Shown here: positions 25,275 through 34,465 of the stretch, in pieces | Position numbering within the stretch: the first letter of the stretch is position 1 | Layout of the letters: each line of letters starts with the position of its first letter | NCBI GenBank assembly: GCA_024235895.1 | Contig: JACKLM010000002.1 | Coordinates: 496,001-560,000, forward strand | Source: Burkholderiaceae bacterium | GTDB lineage: Bacteria; Pseudomonadota; Gammaproteobacteria; Burkholderiales; Burkholderiaceae_C | Length of the DNA stretch: 64,000 bases | Direction: 5' to 3' | Translations under genes and position numbers: made by a program | The notes under the pieces: generated by a model | Told to the model about the DNA's origin: nothing | The model's input: the letters and a program-made list of their open reading frames with translations, nothing else | Databases searched by the model: none

Positions 25275-25976
25275 TCATGCCTGCGCCGCGATCGACGTCG
25301 TGTCCACGCGCACGCCGACGCCCATCGTCGACGACACCGCGAGCTTCTTCAGGTAGATGCCCTTGGCCGCCGCCGGCTTGGCCTTGTTCAGCGCATCGAC
25401 CAGGGCGCGCAGGTTGCTGACCAGCTTGTCGTCGTCGAACGAGCGGCGGCCGATCGTGCCGTGGACGATGCCGGCCTTGTCGACGCGGAACTGCACCTGG
25501 CCGGCCTTGGCGTTCTTCACCGCCGTGGCGACGTCGGGGGTCACGGTGCCGACCTTGGGGTTGGGCATCAGCCCGCGCGGGCCCAGGATCTGGCCGAGCT
25601 GGCCGACGACGCGCATCGTGTCCGGCGACGCGATGACGACGTCGAAGTTCAGGTTGCCGGCCTTGACCTCGGCCGCGAGGTCGTCCAGGCCGACGATGTC
25701 CGCGCCCGCGGCCCTGGCCTCGTCGGCCTTGGCACCCTGGGCGAAGACCGCGACGCGCTTGGTCTTGCCGGTGCCAGCCGGCAGCACGACGGCGCCGCGA
25801 ACGACCTGGTCCGACTTGCGCGGGTCGACGCCGAGCTGCACCGCGACGTCGATCGACTCGTCGAACTTGGCGGTGGCGCACCCCTTGACGATCGCCAGCG
25901 CGGCATCCAGCGGATACAGCTTGGTGCTGTCGACCTTGCCCTGCTGGGCCTTGGCTTTCTTGCTCAGCTTGGCCAT
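25275..25976 (-). CDS. rplA: 50S ribosomal protein L1
   Basis: L1 forms the mobile stalk that handles E-site tRNA and is a translational repressor of the L11 operon. The 233-residue product starts MAKLSKKAKAQQGKVDSTKL. It has SIDVAVQLGVDPRKSDQVVR, GPRGLMPNPKVGTVTPDVAT and YLKKLAVSSTMGVGVRVD. It begins 2 nt after the rplK stop codon, so the two are almost certainly translationally coupled. Confidence 0.98.
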   Translation of the reverse strand: MAKLSKKAKAQQGKVDSTKLYPLDAALAIVKGCATAKFDESIDVAVQLGVDPRKSDQVVRGAVVLPAGTGKTKRVAVFAQGAKADEARAAGADIVGLDDLAAEVKAGNLNFDVVIASPDTMRVVGQLGQILGPRGLMPNPKVGTVTPDVATAVKNAKAGQVQFRVDKAGIVHGTIGRRSFDDDKLVSNLRALVDALNKAKPAAAKGIYLKKLAVSSTMGVGVRVDTTSIAAQA

Positions 25977-25978
25977 GC

Positions 25979-26410
25979 TCAGACTCCTTCGACGACGATG
26001 CCCATCGACCGCGCCGAGCCGGCGATGGTCTTGACCGCGGCATCCAGGTCGGCCGCGGTCAGGTCCTTGGTCTTGGTCTTCGCGATCTCCTCGAGCTGCG
26101 CGCGCGTGACCTTGCCGACCTTGTCCAGGTGCGGGCGGCCCGAGCCCTTGTCGATCTTGGCCGCCTTCTTCAGCAGCACGGTCGCCGGCGGCGACTTCAG
26201 CACGAAGGTGAAGGACTTGTCGGCGAACGCGGTGATCACCACCGGCAGCTTCAGCCCCGGCTCGATGCCCTGCGTCTGGGCGTTGAACGCCTTGCAGAAC
26301 TCCATGATGTTCAGGCCGCGCTGGCCGAGCGCCGGCCCGATGGGCGGCGAGGGATTGGCCTTGCCGGCCGGGACCTGCAGCTTGATGAAGCCGACGATCT
26401 TCTTTGCCAT
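25979..26410 (-). CDS. rplK: 50S ribosomal protein L11
   Basis: L11 binds the GTPase-associated centre of 23S rRNA and is needed for RelA-dependent stringent response. The 143-residue product starts MAKKIVGFIKLQVPAGKANP and has PPIGPALGQRGLNIMEFCKA and GSARSMGIVVEGV. Length is typical. It lies about 180 nt after nusG. That spacer, 26411-26592, is where an L1 operator would be expected, but no clear one was resolved. Confidence 0.98.
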   Translation of the reverse strand: MAKKIVGFIKLQVPAGKANPSPPIGPALGQRGLNIMEFCKAFNAQTQGIEPGLKLPVVITAFADKSFTFVLKSPPATVLLKKAAKIDKGSGRPHLDKVGKVTRAQLEEIAKTKTKDLTAADLDAAVKTIAGSARSMGIVVEGV

Positions 26411-26592
26411 GAATGGCTCCTCTTCGAGTTCGAACGCCGGGGATGGCCCTGCGGCCGGCCGGCTCCTCGTCCACGCGACCCTGGTAGAACGGTCAGCCCG
26501 GGGTCACGGGCGGGCTGCCTGCGTTGCGTGCGAGCCGTCGACCTCGCCTGCGGCCCTGCGGGCCTGATGCGAGATCCGGCGCGCTCAGCGCC

Positions 26593-27189
26593 TCAGATCT
26601 TCTCGACCTGTGCGAAATCGAGCTCCACCGGCGTCGCGCGGCCGAAGATGGTGACCGACACCCGCACCTTGGACTTGTCGTAGTTGACTTCCTCGATCGC
26701 GCCGTTGAAATCGGTGAACGGCCCTTCTCTGACGCGCACCAGCTCGCCGACCGTCCACTCGACCTTGGGGCGTGGCTTCTCCGCGCCCTCCTGCATCTGG
26801 TTGACGATCTTCACCACCTCGGCCTCGGAGATCGGCGTCGGGCGGTTGCGCGCGCCGCCGACGAAGCCGGTCACCTTGCTCGTGTGCTTGACCAGGTGCC
26901 AGGTGTCGTCGGCCATCTCCATCTCGACCAGCACGTAGCCGGGGAAGAAGCGGCGCTCGGTGACGGACTTCTTGCCGTGCTTGAGCTCGACGACCTCCTC
27001 GGTCGGCACCAGGATGCGGCCGAACTTCTGCTGCATCCCGGAGCGCTCGATGCGCTCGCGCAGGTTGCGCTCGGCGGCCTTTTCCATGCCCGAATAGACG
27101 TGCACGACGTACCAGCGCATGGTCGATGCGGGGGCCGCGGCGGCCTCGGCCGCGGGCTCGGCGGCGGTGGCTACGGGTGGTAGGTTCAT
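26593..27189 (-). CDS. nusG: Transcription termination/antitermination factor NusG
   Basis: NusG binds the polymerase clamp, reduces pausing, and links to Rho or to S10 on the ribosome. The 198-residue product has an Ala/Pro-rich extension of about 24 residues before MRWYVVHVYSGMEKAAERNL, the start of the NGN domain. The C-terminal KOW domain reads GELVRVREGPFTDFNGAIEE. It is 10 nt downstream of secE. A shorter start at the internal ATG (residue 24) would give the usual E. coli-like length. Confidence 0.96.
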   Translation of the reverse strand: MNLPPVATAAEPAAEAAAAPASTMRWYVVHVYSGMEKAAERNLRERIERSGMQQKFGRILVPTEEVVELKHGKKSVTERRFFPGYVLVEMEMADDTWHLVKHTSKVTGFVGGARNRPTPISEAEVVKIVNQMQEGAEKPRPKVEWTVGELVRVREGPFTDFNGAIEEVNYDKSKVRVSVTIFGRATPVELDFAQVEKI

Positions 27190-27199
27190 CGTTGCTTCC

Positions 27200-27586
27200 T
27201 CAGCGGCGCCAGCCCAGGATCAGGTCGTACAGCACCCATTCGATCGTCTTGTCGGACAGCCACAGGAACAGCGCCATCACGACGACGAAGGCGAAGACGT
27301 AGCCCGTCATCTGCATCGCCTCCTTGCGCGTCGGCCAGACGACCTTCTTGACCTCGCGTGCCGAGTCCCGCCCGTAGGCGACCAGCTGCCGGCCCGGCTC
27401 GCTGGCGAAGAAGACGCCGACCGCGCCGGCCATCAGCGCCAGCATCGCCAGCACGCGCATCCACAGGTCCTGCTGGCCGAGCAGGTAGAACACCGCCACG
27501 CCGCCGACGAGCAGCAGCGCGGCAACCCCGAGCTTGGCCTTGTCGGCGGACGAGGTGACGGTTTCGACTTGCGGTGTCTTGGCCAT
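27200..27586 (-). CDS. secE: Preprotein translocase subunit SecE
   Basis: SecE clamps the SecY channel of the inner-membrane Sec translocon. The 128-residue product has three hydrophobic segments, roughly residues 18-36, 42-58 and 93-115, as in E. coli SecE. It also has the conserved cytoplasmic stretch DSAREVKKVVWPTRKEAMQM before the last segment. It sits between tRNA-Trp and nusG, the classical arrangement. Confidence 0.97.
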   Translation of the reverse strand: MAKTPQVETVTSSADKAKLGVAALLLVGGVAVFYLLGQQDLWMRVLAMLALMAGAVGVFFASEPGRQLVAYGRDSAREVKKVVWPTRKEAMQMTGYVFAFVVVMALFLWLSDKTIEWVLYDLILGWRR

Positions 27587-27722
27587 GGAGGGTCGCGGGT
27601 TCTGGTCGGTGTCGCGGTGGGGATCGGTCGGCTCGCGGCCGAGGGCGGGTTGCTGCCGGCGCGGGCCGCGGCTGGCGCCTCGGCCTGCGCCGTCGATCGT
27701 CTCGGCCGCCGTCTTCAGCGGC

Positions 27723-27798
27723 TGGCAGGGGCAGAGGGAATCGAACCCCCAACCTTCGGTTTTGGAGACCGACGCTCTGCCAATTGAGCTATGCCCCT
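27723..27798 (-). tRNA. tRNA-Trp (anticodon CCA)
   Basis: The 76-nt gene, including an encoded CCA end, folds as a cloverleaf. The acceptor stem AGGGGCA pairs with TGCCCCT, the D-loop region reads TAGCTCAATTGGCAGAGC, and the anticodon loop is CTCCAAA with anticodon CCA. The T arm contains GTTCGATTC. It lies between tuf copy 2 and secE, as in other Betaproteobacteria. Confidence 0.97.
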
Positions 27799-27807
27799 GC
27801 GGAAATC

Positions 27808-29084
<1,277 letters not shown>

Positions 29085-29142
29085 TCGGAGCTCCTGGCTG
29101 GATCTGCTGACTGCGTCGCCGACGCGCGGCGCCGGCGTGAGG

Positions 29143-29217
<75 letters not shown>

Positions 29218-29320
29218 ATCGCTACGGGTCTGACGACGGGCGGGCCGTCGGCAGACCGGTATCGACGCGACGAAGGACGCTTGCTGGACTGCGATCGGGT
29301 GAAAGAAGAGCGGCCGGGAC

Positions 29321-29394
29321 TGGAGCGGGAGACGGGAATCGAACCCGCGTCATTAGCTTGGAAGGCTAAGGTTCTGCCATTGAACTACTCCCGC
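29321..29394 (-). tRNA. tRNA-Gly (anticodon TCC)
   Basis: A 74-nt gene with encoded CCA. Acceptor arms GCGGGAG and CTCCCGC pair. The D arm reads AGTTCAATGGCAGAAC, the anticodon loop is CTTCCAA with TCC, and the T arm has GGTTCGATTCC. It lies between tRNA-Tyr and tRNA-Thr, as in the classical tRNA-tufB operon. Confidence 0.97.
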
Positions 29395-29454
29395 GGCGTC
29401 TCCACGGCAAGGCGCCCGGCTGCGCGATGCCAACCCACGCCACGCGGGGTCTGA

Positions 29455-29540
29455 TGGTGGAGGAGGTTGGATTCGAACCAACGTAGGCGTAAGCCAACAG
29501 ATTTACAGTCTGCCCCCTTTAACCACTCGGGCACCCCTCC
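29455..29540 (-). tRNA. tRNA-Tyr (anticodon GTA)
   Basis: An 86-nt class II tRNA gene with encoded CCA and a long variable arm. Acceptor arms GGAGGGG and CTCCTCC pair with one G-U. The anticodon loop is CTGTAAA with GTA and the T arm has GGTTCGAATCC. It is the first gene of the leftward tRNA-tuf-secE-nusG-rif transcription block. Confidence 0.97.
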
Positions 29541-29552
29541 GAAGAGCCCGCG

Positions 29553-29561
29553 AGTGTAGCA
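29553..29561 (-). promoter_or_regulatory. Candidate promoter -10 of the tRNA-Tyr/Gly/Thr-tuf unit
   Basis: On the minus strand TGCTACACT gives an extended -10 (TACACT at 29553-29558). A GC-rich discriminator follows, and the tRNA-Tyr 5' end is 12 nt after the -10. GC-rich discriminators are usual for stable-RNA promoters under stringent control. No good -35 hexamer was found at normal spacing, so this is tentative. Confidence 0.35.
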
Positions 29562-29634
29562 CGCCCGGCTTCGGGCACGCCGAACCCCGGCCGAGCCCCG
29601 GGCCAACCCCGTTGCCCGGCCGCCCGGCCACCCG

Positions 29635-30144
29635 TCAGTCTCGCCCCAGCTGGCACAGGATTTCATCGCACCAGGCACGGATGCGCCCCGGTGTATCCGT
29701 CGCCCCGCGGATGCCGTTGACCGCACGCTGACTGAGATGGCGCCCATAGGCCACCCGTGCCACCACGGCCCCGGTCGCGCAGAGCTGCCGCAGTGCGGCG
29801 TGCGCCTGCGCCCCACAGGCGACGACGACCTCGAGCTGCGCGATCTCGTCGCGCAGGCGCGACAAGTTGTCCGGCTGCAACACCTCGGCTTCGGTCGGGA
29901 CCGACCGCCCCGTCAGCGCCGGGAACTCGACCCGATCCCAGGCGTTGGTGACCACGTACTTCGCTCGTGATGGGCTCGGGAACAGCTCGGGCTCCATGCC
30001 GCTGAGCTCGGCGAGGGCGCGCGCCAGGTTCGCGCCCGTGCCGGCCGCGCAGGGGTAGCCGCGCGCGGCCTCGAAGCGCCCCGGGCAGATGAAGACGAAG
30101 CCGGTCGTGGCCCCGGGAGCCGGTTGCAGGTGCGGCGATCCCAC
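29635..30144 (-). CDS. Uracil-DNA glycosylase superfamily-like protein
   Basis: The product (169 residues from a GTG start at 30142-30144) resembles the UDG fold of family 4/5 type. An N-terminal FICPGRFE and then GYPCAAGTGANL match the pattern PG..E...G.P..G..G..L. VVTNAWDRVEF and VVACGAQAHAAL match later conserved strands. It lacks the usual iron-sulphur cysteine set, so enzyme activity is unproven. It begins 13 nt after trpC and is read in the same direction, as the last gene of the trp cluster. No ATG lies near this point; the next ATG upstream is inside trpC. Confidence 0.55.
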   Translation of the reverse strand: MGSPHLQPAPGATTGFVFICPGRFEAARGYPCAAGTGANLARALAELSGMEPELFPSPSRAKYVVTNAWDRVEFPALTGRSVPTEAEVLQPDNLSRLRDEIAQLEVVVACGAQAHAALRQLCATGAVVARVAYGRHLSQRAVNGIRGATDTPGRIRAWCDEILCQLGRD

Positions 30145-30157
30145 GAGGCGCGGCCGA

Positions 30158-30949
30158 TCAGCCGAACAGCGCCGCCAGCGCCGCGCCGGGATCGTCGGCG
30201 CGCATGAAGGCCTCGCCGACCAGGAAGGCGTGCACGCCGGCGTCGCGCAGGCGCCGCACATCGGCGCGCGTCTGGATACCCGACTCGGTCACGAGCAGCC
30301 GGCCCGCCGGCACGCGCGGCAGCAGGTCCAGCGTCGTGCCCAGCGAGACCTCGAAGCTGCGCAGGTCGCGGTTGTTGATCCCGATCAGCGGCGTGGCCAG
30401 CCGCAGCGCGCGCTCCAGCTCGGCCGCATCGTGCACCTCGACCAGCACTGCCATGCCCCACTCGCCGGCCAGCGCCTCCAGCTCGGCCATGCGCGAATCG
30501 TCCAGGCAGGCGGCGATGAGCAGGATCGCGTCGGCCCCCATCGCGCGCGCCTGCACGACCTGGTAGGGGTCGACGATGAAATCCTTGCGCAGCACCGGCA
30601 GGCCGCTGGCCTGCCTCGCCTGGTCCAGGTAGGCCGCGCGGCCCTGGAAGAAGCGCTCGTCGGTCAGCACGCTCAGGCAGGCCGCGCCGTGGTGCGCGTA
30701 GCTCGCGGCGATCGCCGCCGGGTCGAAGTCGGCGCGGATCACGCCCTTGCTCGGGCTGGCCTTCTTGACCTCGGCGATGACCGCCGCGCCGCCGGCGGCG
30801 ACGCGCTGGCGCAGCGCGCCTGCGAAGTCGCGCAGGTCGCCGCGCCGCGCCTGGGCTTGCGCGCGCAGCGCGGGCAGCGGGCAGGCCGCCTGCGCGGCAG
30901 CGACCTCCTCGCGCTTGACGGCGACGATGCGCTGCAGGATGTCGATCAT
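30158..30949 (-). CDS. trpC: Indole-3-glycerol-phosphate synthase
   Basis: It closes the indole ring in tryptophan synthesis, converting CdRP to indole-3-glycerol phosphate. The 263-residue TIM-barrel protein has AVIAEVKKASPSKGVIRADF, LRKDFIVDPYQV, LLIAACLDD, LVEVHDAAELERAL, IGINNRDLRSFEV and VTESGI. These contain the catalytic Lys and Glu residues of the family. There is no fused TrpF domain. It is 27 nt downstream of trpD. Confidence 0.97.
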   Translation of the reverse strand: MIDILQRIVAVKREEVAAAQAACPLPALRAQAQARRGDLRDFAGALRQRVAAGGAAVIAEVKKASPSKGVIRADFDPAAIAASYAHHGAACLSVLTDERFFQGRAAYLDQARQASGLPVLRKDFIVDPYQVVQARAMGADAILLIAACLDDSRMAELEALAGEWGMAVLVEVHDAAELERALRLATPLIGINNRDLRSFEVSLGTTLDLLPRVPAGRLLVTESGIQTRADVRRLRDAGVHAFLVGEAFMRADDPGAALAALFG

Positions 30950-30976
30950 GATGCGGCCCCGCGCCGGCTGCCGCGC

Positions 30977-32008
30977 TCAGGCCGCATGGCGCTGCGTCGC
31001 GGCGACGAACTGGCTCAGCTTGGCCTGCGCACGGCCCGAGGCGACCGCCTCGCGCGCGCGCCTCACGCCGTCGCCGATCGACTCCGCGACCCCGGCGCAG
31101 TGCAGCGCGGCACCGGCGTTGAGCAGCACGATATCGCGCACCGGGCCGTCCTCGTTCGCGAGCGCGCGCTGGATGCACTGCACCGACTCGTCGCGCCCGG
31201 CCACGCGCAGCACGCGCGAGTCGTACACCGGTAGCCCGAAGTCGCTCGGGTGGATCGTGTACTCGCTGACCTCGCCGGCCTTCAGCTCGCCGACCAGGGT
31301 CTCGCCCGACAGCGAGATCTCGTCCATCCCGTTCATGCCGTAGACCACCATCACGTGCTCGGCGCCGAGGCGCTGCAGCACCCGCACCTGGATGCCGACC
31401 AGGTCCGGGTGGAAGACGCCGAGCAGTTGGTTCGGCGCCCCGGCGGGGTTGGTCAGCGGGCCCAGGATGTTGAAGATCGTACGCACGCCGAGCTCCTTGC
31501 GCACCGGGGCCGCGTGCTTCATCGACGCATGGTGTGCCGGCGCGAACATGAAGCCGATCCCGGTCTCGGCCAGGCAGGCGGCGACCTGCTCGGGGGTGAG
31601 CATGATGTGGGCGCCCAGAGCCTCCAGCACGTCGGCGCTGCCGCTGGTGCTGCTGACGCTGCGCCCGCCGTGCTTGGCCACGCGCGCGCCGGCGGCGGCG
31701 GCGACGAACATCGACGCGGTCGAGATATTGAAGGTATGCGAGCCGTCGCCGCCGGTGCCGACGATATCGACCAGGTGCGTGCGGTCGGCGACCGCGACCG
31801 GCGTGGCGAACTCGCGCATCACCTGCGCCGCGGCGGCGATCTCGCCGATCGTCTCCTTCTTGACGCGCAGCCCGATCGCCAGCGCCGCGATCATCACCGG
31901 GCTCATCTCGCCGGTCATGATGCGGCGCATCAGCGCCAGCATCTCGTCGTGGAAGATCTCGCGGTGCTCGATGACGCGGGTCAGGGCGGCGGTGTCGGTA
32001 ATCGGCAT
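30977..32008 (-). CDS. trpD: Anthranilate phosphoribosyltransferase
   Basis: It transfers phosphoribosyl from PRPP to anthranilate. The 343-residue protein has the PRPP-binding glycine-rich loop DIVGTGGDGSHTFNISTAS, followed by KHGGRSVSSTSGSADVLEAL and then FNILGPLTNPAGAPNQLLGV. It is a stand-alone enzyme, not fused to TrpG. It lies between trpG (64-nt gap containing a G-rich repeat) and trpC. Confidence 0.98.
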   Translation of the reverse strand: MPITDTAALTRVIEHREIFHDEMLALMRRIMTGEMSPVMIAALAIGLRVKKETIGEIAAAAQVMREFATPVAVADRTHLVDIVGTGGDGSHTFNISTASMFVAAAAGARVAKHGGRSVSSTSGSADVLEALGAHIMLTPEQVAACLAETGIGFMFAPAHHASMKHAAPVRKELGVRTIFNILGPLTNPAGAPNQLLGVFHPDLVGIQVRVLQRLGAEHVMVVYGMNGMDEISLSGETLVGELKAGEVSEYTIHPSDFGLPVYDSRVLRVAGRDESVQCIQRALANEDGPVRDIVLLNAGAALHCAGVAESIGDGVRRAREAVASGRAQAKLSQFVAATQRHAA

Positions 32009-32018
32009 GGCGGGGCTC

Positions 32019-32051
32019 GGGTCGGCTCGGGTCGGGTCGGGTCGGGTCGGG
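32019..32051 (+). repeat. TCGGG simple repeat with G-quadruplex potential between trpG and trpD
   Basis: The plus strand carries repeated TCGGG units. Five GGG tracts spaced by exactly TC (32029-32051) follow a less perfect GGGTCGGC start. The pattern G3-N2 repeated more than four times fits a short-loop G-quadruplex on the template strand for trpD. The mRNA would carry the C-rich complement. The repeat fills most of the 64-nt gap. Confidence 0.7.
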
Positions 32052-32072
32052 AAGGATGGCGGGGGGCGCCGC

Positions 32073-32663
32073 TCAGTGGCGCCGGCCCATCTGCAGGAAG
32101 TTGCGCAGCATCGCGTGGCCGTGCTCGGACAGGATCGACTCGGGGTGGAACTGCACGCCCTCCATCGGCGCCGGCCCGCCGGCCAACGCCTTGTGGCGCA
32201 CGCCCATGATCTCGCCGTCGTCGCTGGTGGCGCTGACCTCCAGCTCGGCCGGCAGCGTATCGCGCTCGATCACCAGCGAGTGGTAGCGCACGACGTTGAA
32301 GTGCGACGGCAGCTCGTCGAACACGCCGCGGCCGTCGGCGTGCACGACGCTGGTCTTGCCGTGCATCTGGACCCGCGCGCGGATCACGCGCCCACCGAGC
32401 GCCGCGCCCATCGCCTGGTGCCCCAGGCACACGCCCAGCAGCGGCAGCCGGCCCTTGAAGTGGCGCACGAGGTCGACGCAGATCCCGGCCTCGGCCGGCG
32501 TGCAGGGGCCGGGCGACAGGACGATGCGATCCGGCGCCATCGCCTCGATCCCGGCGAGGTCGATGGCGTCGTTGCGCACCACGCGCAGGTCCTCGCCGAG
32601 CTCGCCGAAGTACTGCACGAGGTTGTAGGTGAAGCTGTCGTAGTTGTCGATCATCAGCAGCAT
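32073..32663 (-). CDS. trpG: Anthranilate synthase component II (glutamine amidotransferase)
   Basis: TrpG supplies ammonia from glutamine to TrpE. The 196-residue product begins MLLMIDNYDSFTYNLVQYFG. It has the class I amidotransferase nucleophile C79 in LLGVCLGHQ and the His-Glu pair in VQFHPESILSEHG. It starts 2 nt after the trpE stop codon, suggesting coupled synthesis of the two subunits. It may also serve folate synthesis as PabA, a common dual role, which cannot be judged here. Confidence 0.97.
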   Translation of the reverse strand: MLLMIDNYDSFTYNLVQYFGELGEDLRVVRNDAIDLAGIEAMAPDRIVLSPGPCTPAEAGICVDLVRHFKGRLPLLGVCLGHQAMGAALGGRVIRARVQMHGKTSVVHADGRGVFDELPSHFNVVRYHSLVIERDTLPAELEVSATSDDGEIMGVRHKALAGGPAPMEGVQFHPESILSEHGHAMLRNFLQMGRRH

Positions 32664-32665
32664 GG

Positions 32666-34141
32666 TCAGAACCCCTCCTCGACCAGCTCCGCCGCCCGGA
32701 TCAGCGCGCGCGCCTTGGCCTCGGTCTCCTTCCACTCGGCCTCGGGCACCGAGTCGGCGACGACACCGGCGGCGGCCTGCACGTACAGCGTCTGGTCCTT
32801 GACGATGCCGGTGCGGATCGCGATCGCCAAGTCCATGTCGCCGGCGAAGCTCAGGTAGCCGCAGGCGCCGCCGTAGATGCCGCGCTCGACCGGCTCCAGC
32901 TCGTCGATCAGCTCCATCGCGCGGATCTTCGGCGCGCCGCTGAGCGTCCCGGCGGGGAAGCTCGCGCGCAGCACGTCCAGGCTGTCCAGCCCCTCGGCGA
33001 GCCGCCCGCGCACGTTGCTGACGATGTGCATGACGTGCGAGTAGCGCTCGACCTCGAACGCCTCGGTGACCTCGACGCTGCCGATGCGCGCGATGCGGCC
33101 GATATCGTTGCGCGCCAGGTCGATCAGCATCAGGTGCTCGGCGCGCTCCTTCGGGTCGGCCTGCAGCTCGGCCGCCAGCCGCGCGTCCTGCTCCGGCGTG
33201 GCGCCGCGCGGGCGCGTGCCGGCCAGCGGGCGGATCGTCACCTCGGCGCCTTCGGGCGTGTCCTCCTGCCGCACCAGGATCTCGGGGCTGGCGCCGACGA
33301 TGTGAAAACCCCCCAAGTCGTAGTAGTACATGTAGGGGCTGGGGTTGAGCGATCGCAGCGCACGGTACAGCGCCAGCGGGCTTTCCGTATAGCGCTTGCG
33401 CAGCCGCTGGCCGATCACGACCTGCATGCAGTCGCCGGCGGCGATGTACTCCTTGGCGCGCCGCACCGCGGCCTCGAACTGCGCGCGCGGCAGCTCGCGC
33501 TCGACGGCGTAGCTCGGCCCGCGGCGCACCTGCGGCGCCGCCACCGAGAAGCGCAGACGGTCGGCCAGCTCGGCGAGCCGGCGCTTGGCGCGGAAGTAGG
33601 ACTCCGGCTGCCCCGGGTCGGCCCAGACGATCAGGTACAGCCGGCCCGAGAGGTTGTCGATGACTGCCAGCTCCTCGGTCTGCAGCAGCAGGATGTCGGG
33701 GGTACCCAGCCCGCCGCTCTTGCGCGTGCGCGCCAGCCGCGGCTCGATCGCGCGCACCGTCTCGTAGCCGAAATAGCCCGCCAGCCCGCCGCAGAAGCGC
33801 GGCAGCCCGGGCCGCAGCGCCGGGCGGAAGCGCTGCCGGTAGGCGGCGACGAAGTCCAGCGGGTTGCCGTCGGCGGTCTCGACCACCTCGCCGTCGGTGA
33901 CGACCTCGCTGCGCGTGCCGCTGCAGCGCAGCAGCGTGCGCGCCGGCAGGCCGATGAAGCTGTAGCGGCCGAAGCGCTCGCCGCCGACGACCGATTCGAG
34001 CAGGAAGCTCAGCGGCTGGCCGCCGGCGAGCTTGAGGTACAGCGACAGCGGCGTCTCGAGGTCGGCGAAGGCCTCGCTGATGAGCGGGATGCGGTTGTGG
34101 CCCTGGGCGGCCAGGCTCTGGAATTCGAGTTCGGTGATCAC
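32666..34141 (-). CDS. trpE: Anthranilate synthase component I
   Basis: TrpE makes anthranilate from chorismate, the first step of tryptophan synthesis. The 491-residue protein has the tryptophan feedback motif LLES (in PLSFLLESVVGGERFGRYSF) and the catalytic C-terminal region with GDCMQVVIGQRL, GASPEILVR, TIRPLAGTRPRG and the VSNVRGRL and SFPAGTLSGAPKIRAMELID blocks. It starts with GTG (34139-34141), preceded by AGGA. A leader peptide gene with three Trp codons and a set of complementary hairpin arms lie upstream, so Trp-dependent attenuation is likely. Confidence 0.97.
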   Translation of the reverse strand: MITELEFQSLAAQGHNRIPLISEAFADLETPLSLYLKLAGGQPLSFLLESVVGGERFGRYSFIGLPARTLLRCSGTRSEVVTDGEVVETADGNPLDFVAAYRQRFRPALRPGLPRFCGGLAGYFGYETVRAIEPRLARTRKSGGLGTPDILLLQTEELAVIDNLSGRLYLIVWADPGQPESYFRAKRRLAELADRLRFSVAAPQVRRGPSYAVERELPRAQFEAAVRRAKEYIAAGDCMQVVIGQRLRKRYTESPLALYRALRSLNPSPYMYYYDLGGFHIVGASPEILVRQEDTPEGAEVTIRPLAGTRPRGATPEQDARLAAELQADPKERAEHLMLIDLARNDIGRIARIGSVEVTEAFEVERYSHVMHIVSNVRGRLAEGLDSLDVLRASFPAGTLSGAPKIRAMELIDELEPVERGIYGGACGYLSFAGDMDLAIAIRTGIVKDQTLYVQAAAGVVADSVPEAEWKETEAKARALIRAAELVEEGF

Positions 34142-34162
34142 GGCGGGTCCTGCTGCGGCGGC

Positions 34163-34220
34163 GGCCCCGAGGGGCCGGCCGGCCGGATGATCGTCACCGC
34201 GAGGCCCCGGGGCCGGGGCC
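34163..34220 (-). promoter_or_regulatory. trp attenuator: alternative GGCCCC/GGGGCC hairpins between trpL and trpE
   Basis: Four short segments can pair in alternative ways because all are GGCCCC or GGGGCC: 34215-34220, 34203-34208, 34171-34176 and 34163-34168. The first two form one hairpin right after the leader peptide gene. The last two form another about 20 nt before the trpE start, and the middle two can pair with each other. This is the mutually exclusive geometry of a transcription or translation attenuator. No T tract follows the last hairpin, so control may act by hiding the trpE ribosome-binding site. Confidence 0.65.
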
Positions 34221-34237
34221 GCTGCGCGCGGTGGGCG

Positions 34238-34318
34238 TCAGGCGAGCGACGGCCAGCGACGCCAGGGCCATGCTCCCCGGTCGTGCGACCTGCTGCGTGA
34301 TGCGCGCGCGTCGGACAT
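34238..34318 (-). CDS. trpL: trp operon leader peptide
   Basis: This 26-residue open frame starts at ATG 34316-34318 and reads MSDARASRSRSHDRG, then AWPWRRWPSLA, with Trp codons at positions 17, 19 and 22. The stop is immediately followed by complementary hairpin arms and then trpE. Ribosome stalling at these codons during Trp shortage would shift the downstream fold. A -10-like TAGACT ends 7 nt before the ATG and no ribosome-binding site is visible, so the message may be leaderless. Confidence 0.8.
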   Translation of the reverse strand: MSDARASRSRSHDRGAWPWRRWPSLA

Positions 34319-34325
34319 GGGGCGG

Positions 34326-34331
34326 AGTCTA
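34326..34331 (-). promoter_or_regulatory. Candidate -10 box of the trp operon
   Basis: TAGACT on the minus strand matches TATAAT at four positions and would place the transcription start at or within a base or two of the trpL ATG. No convincing -35 hexamer is present at 16-18 nt. The assignment rests mostly on position. Confidence 0.35.
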
Positions 34332-34465
34332 ACCGCGAATCCCGCGCCCCTTTTTCCCGCCGGCCCGGCGCGGCCGTAGCGCGCCGCAGGGGTTTCCCGG
34401 CGCGGGAGCGGCCTGCGGCCGGGCCGGCCGCATACTGCACCGTCGATCCACTGCAGGAGTCCGCC

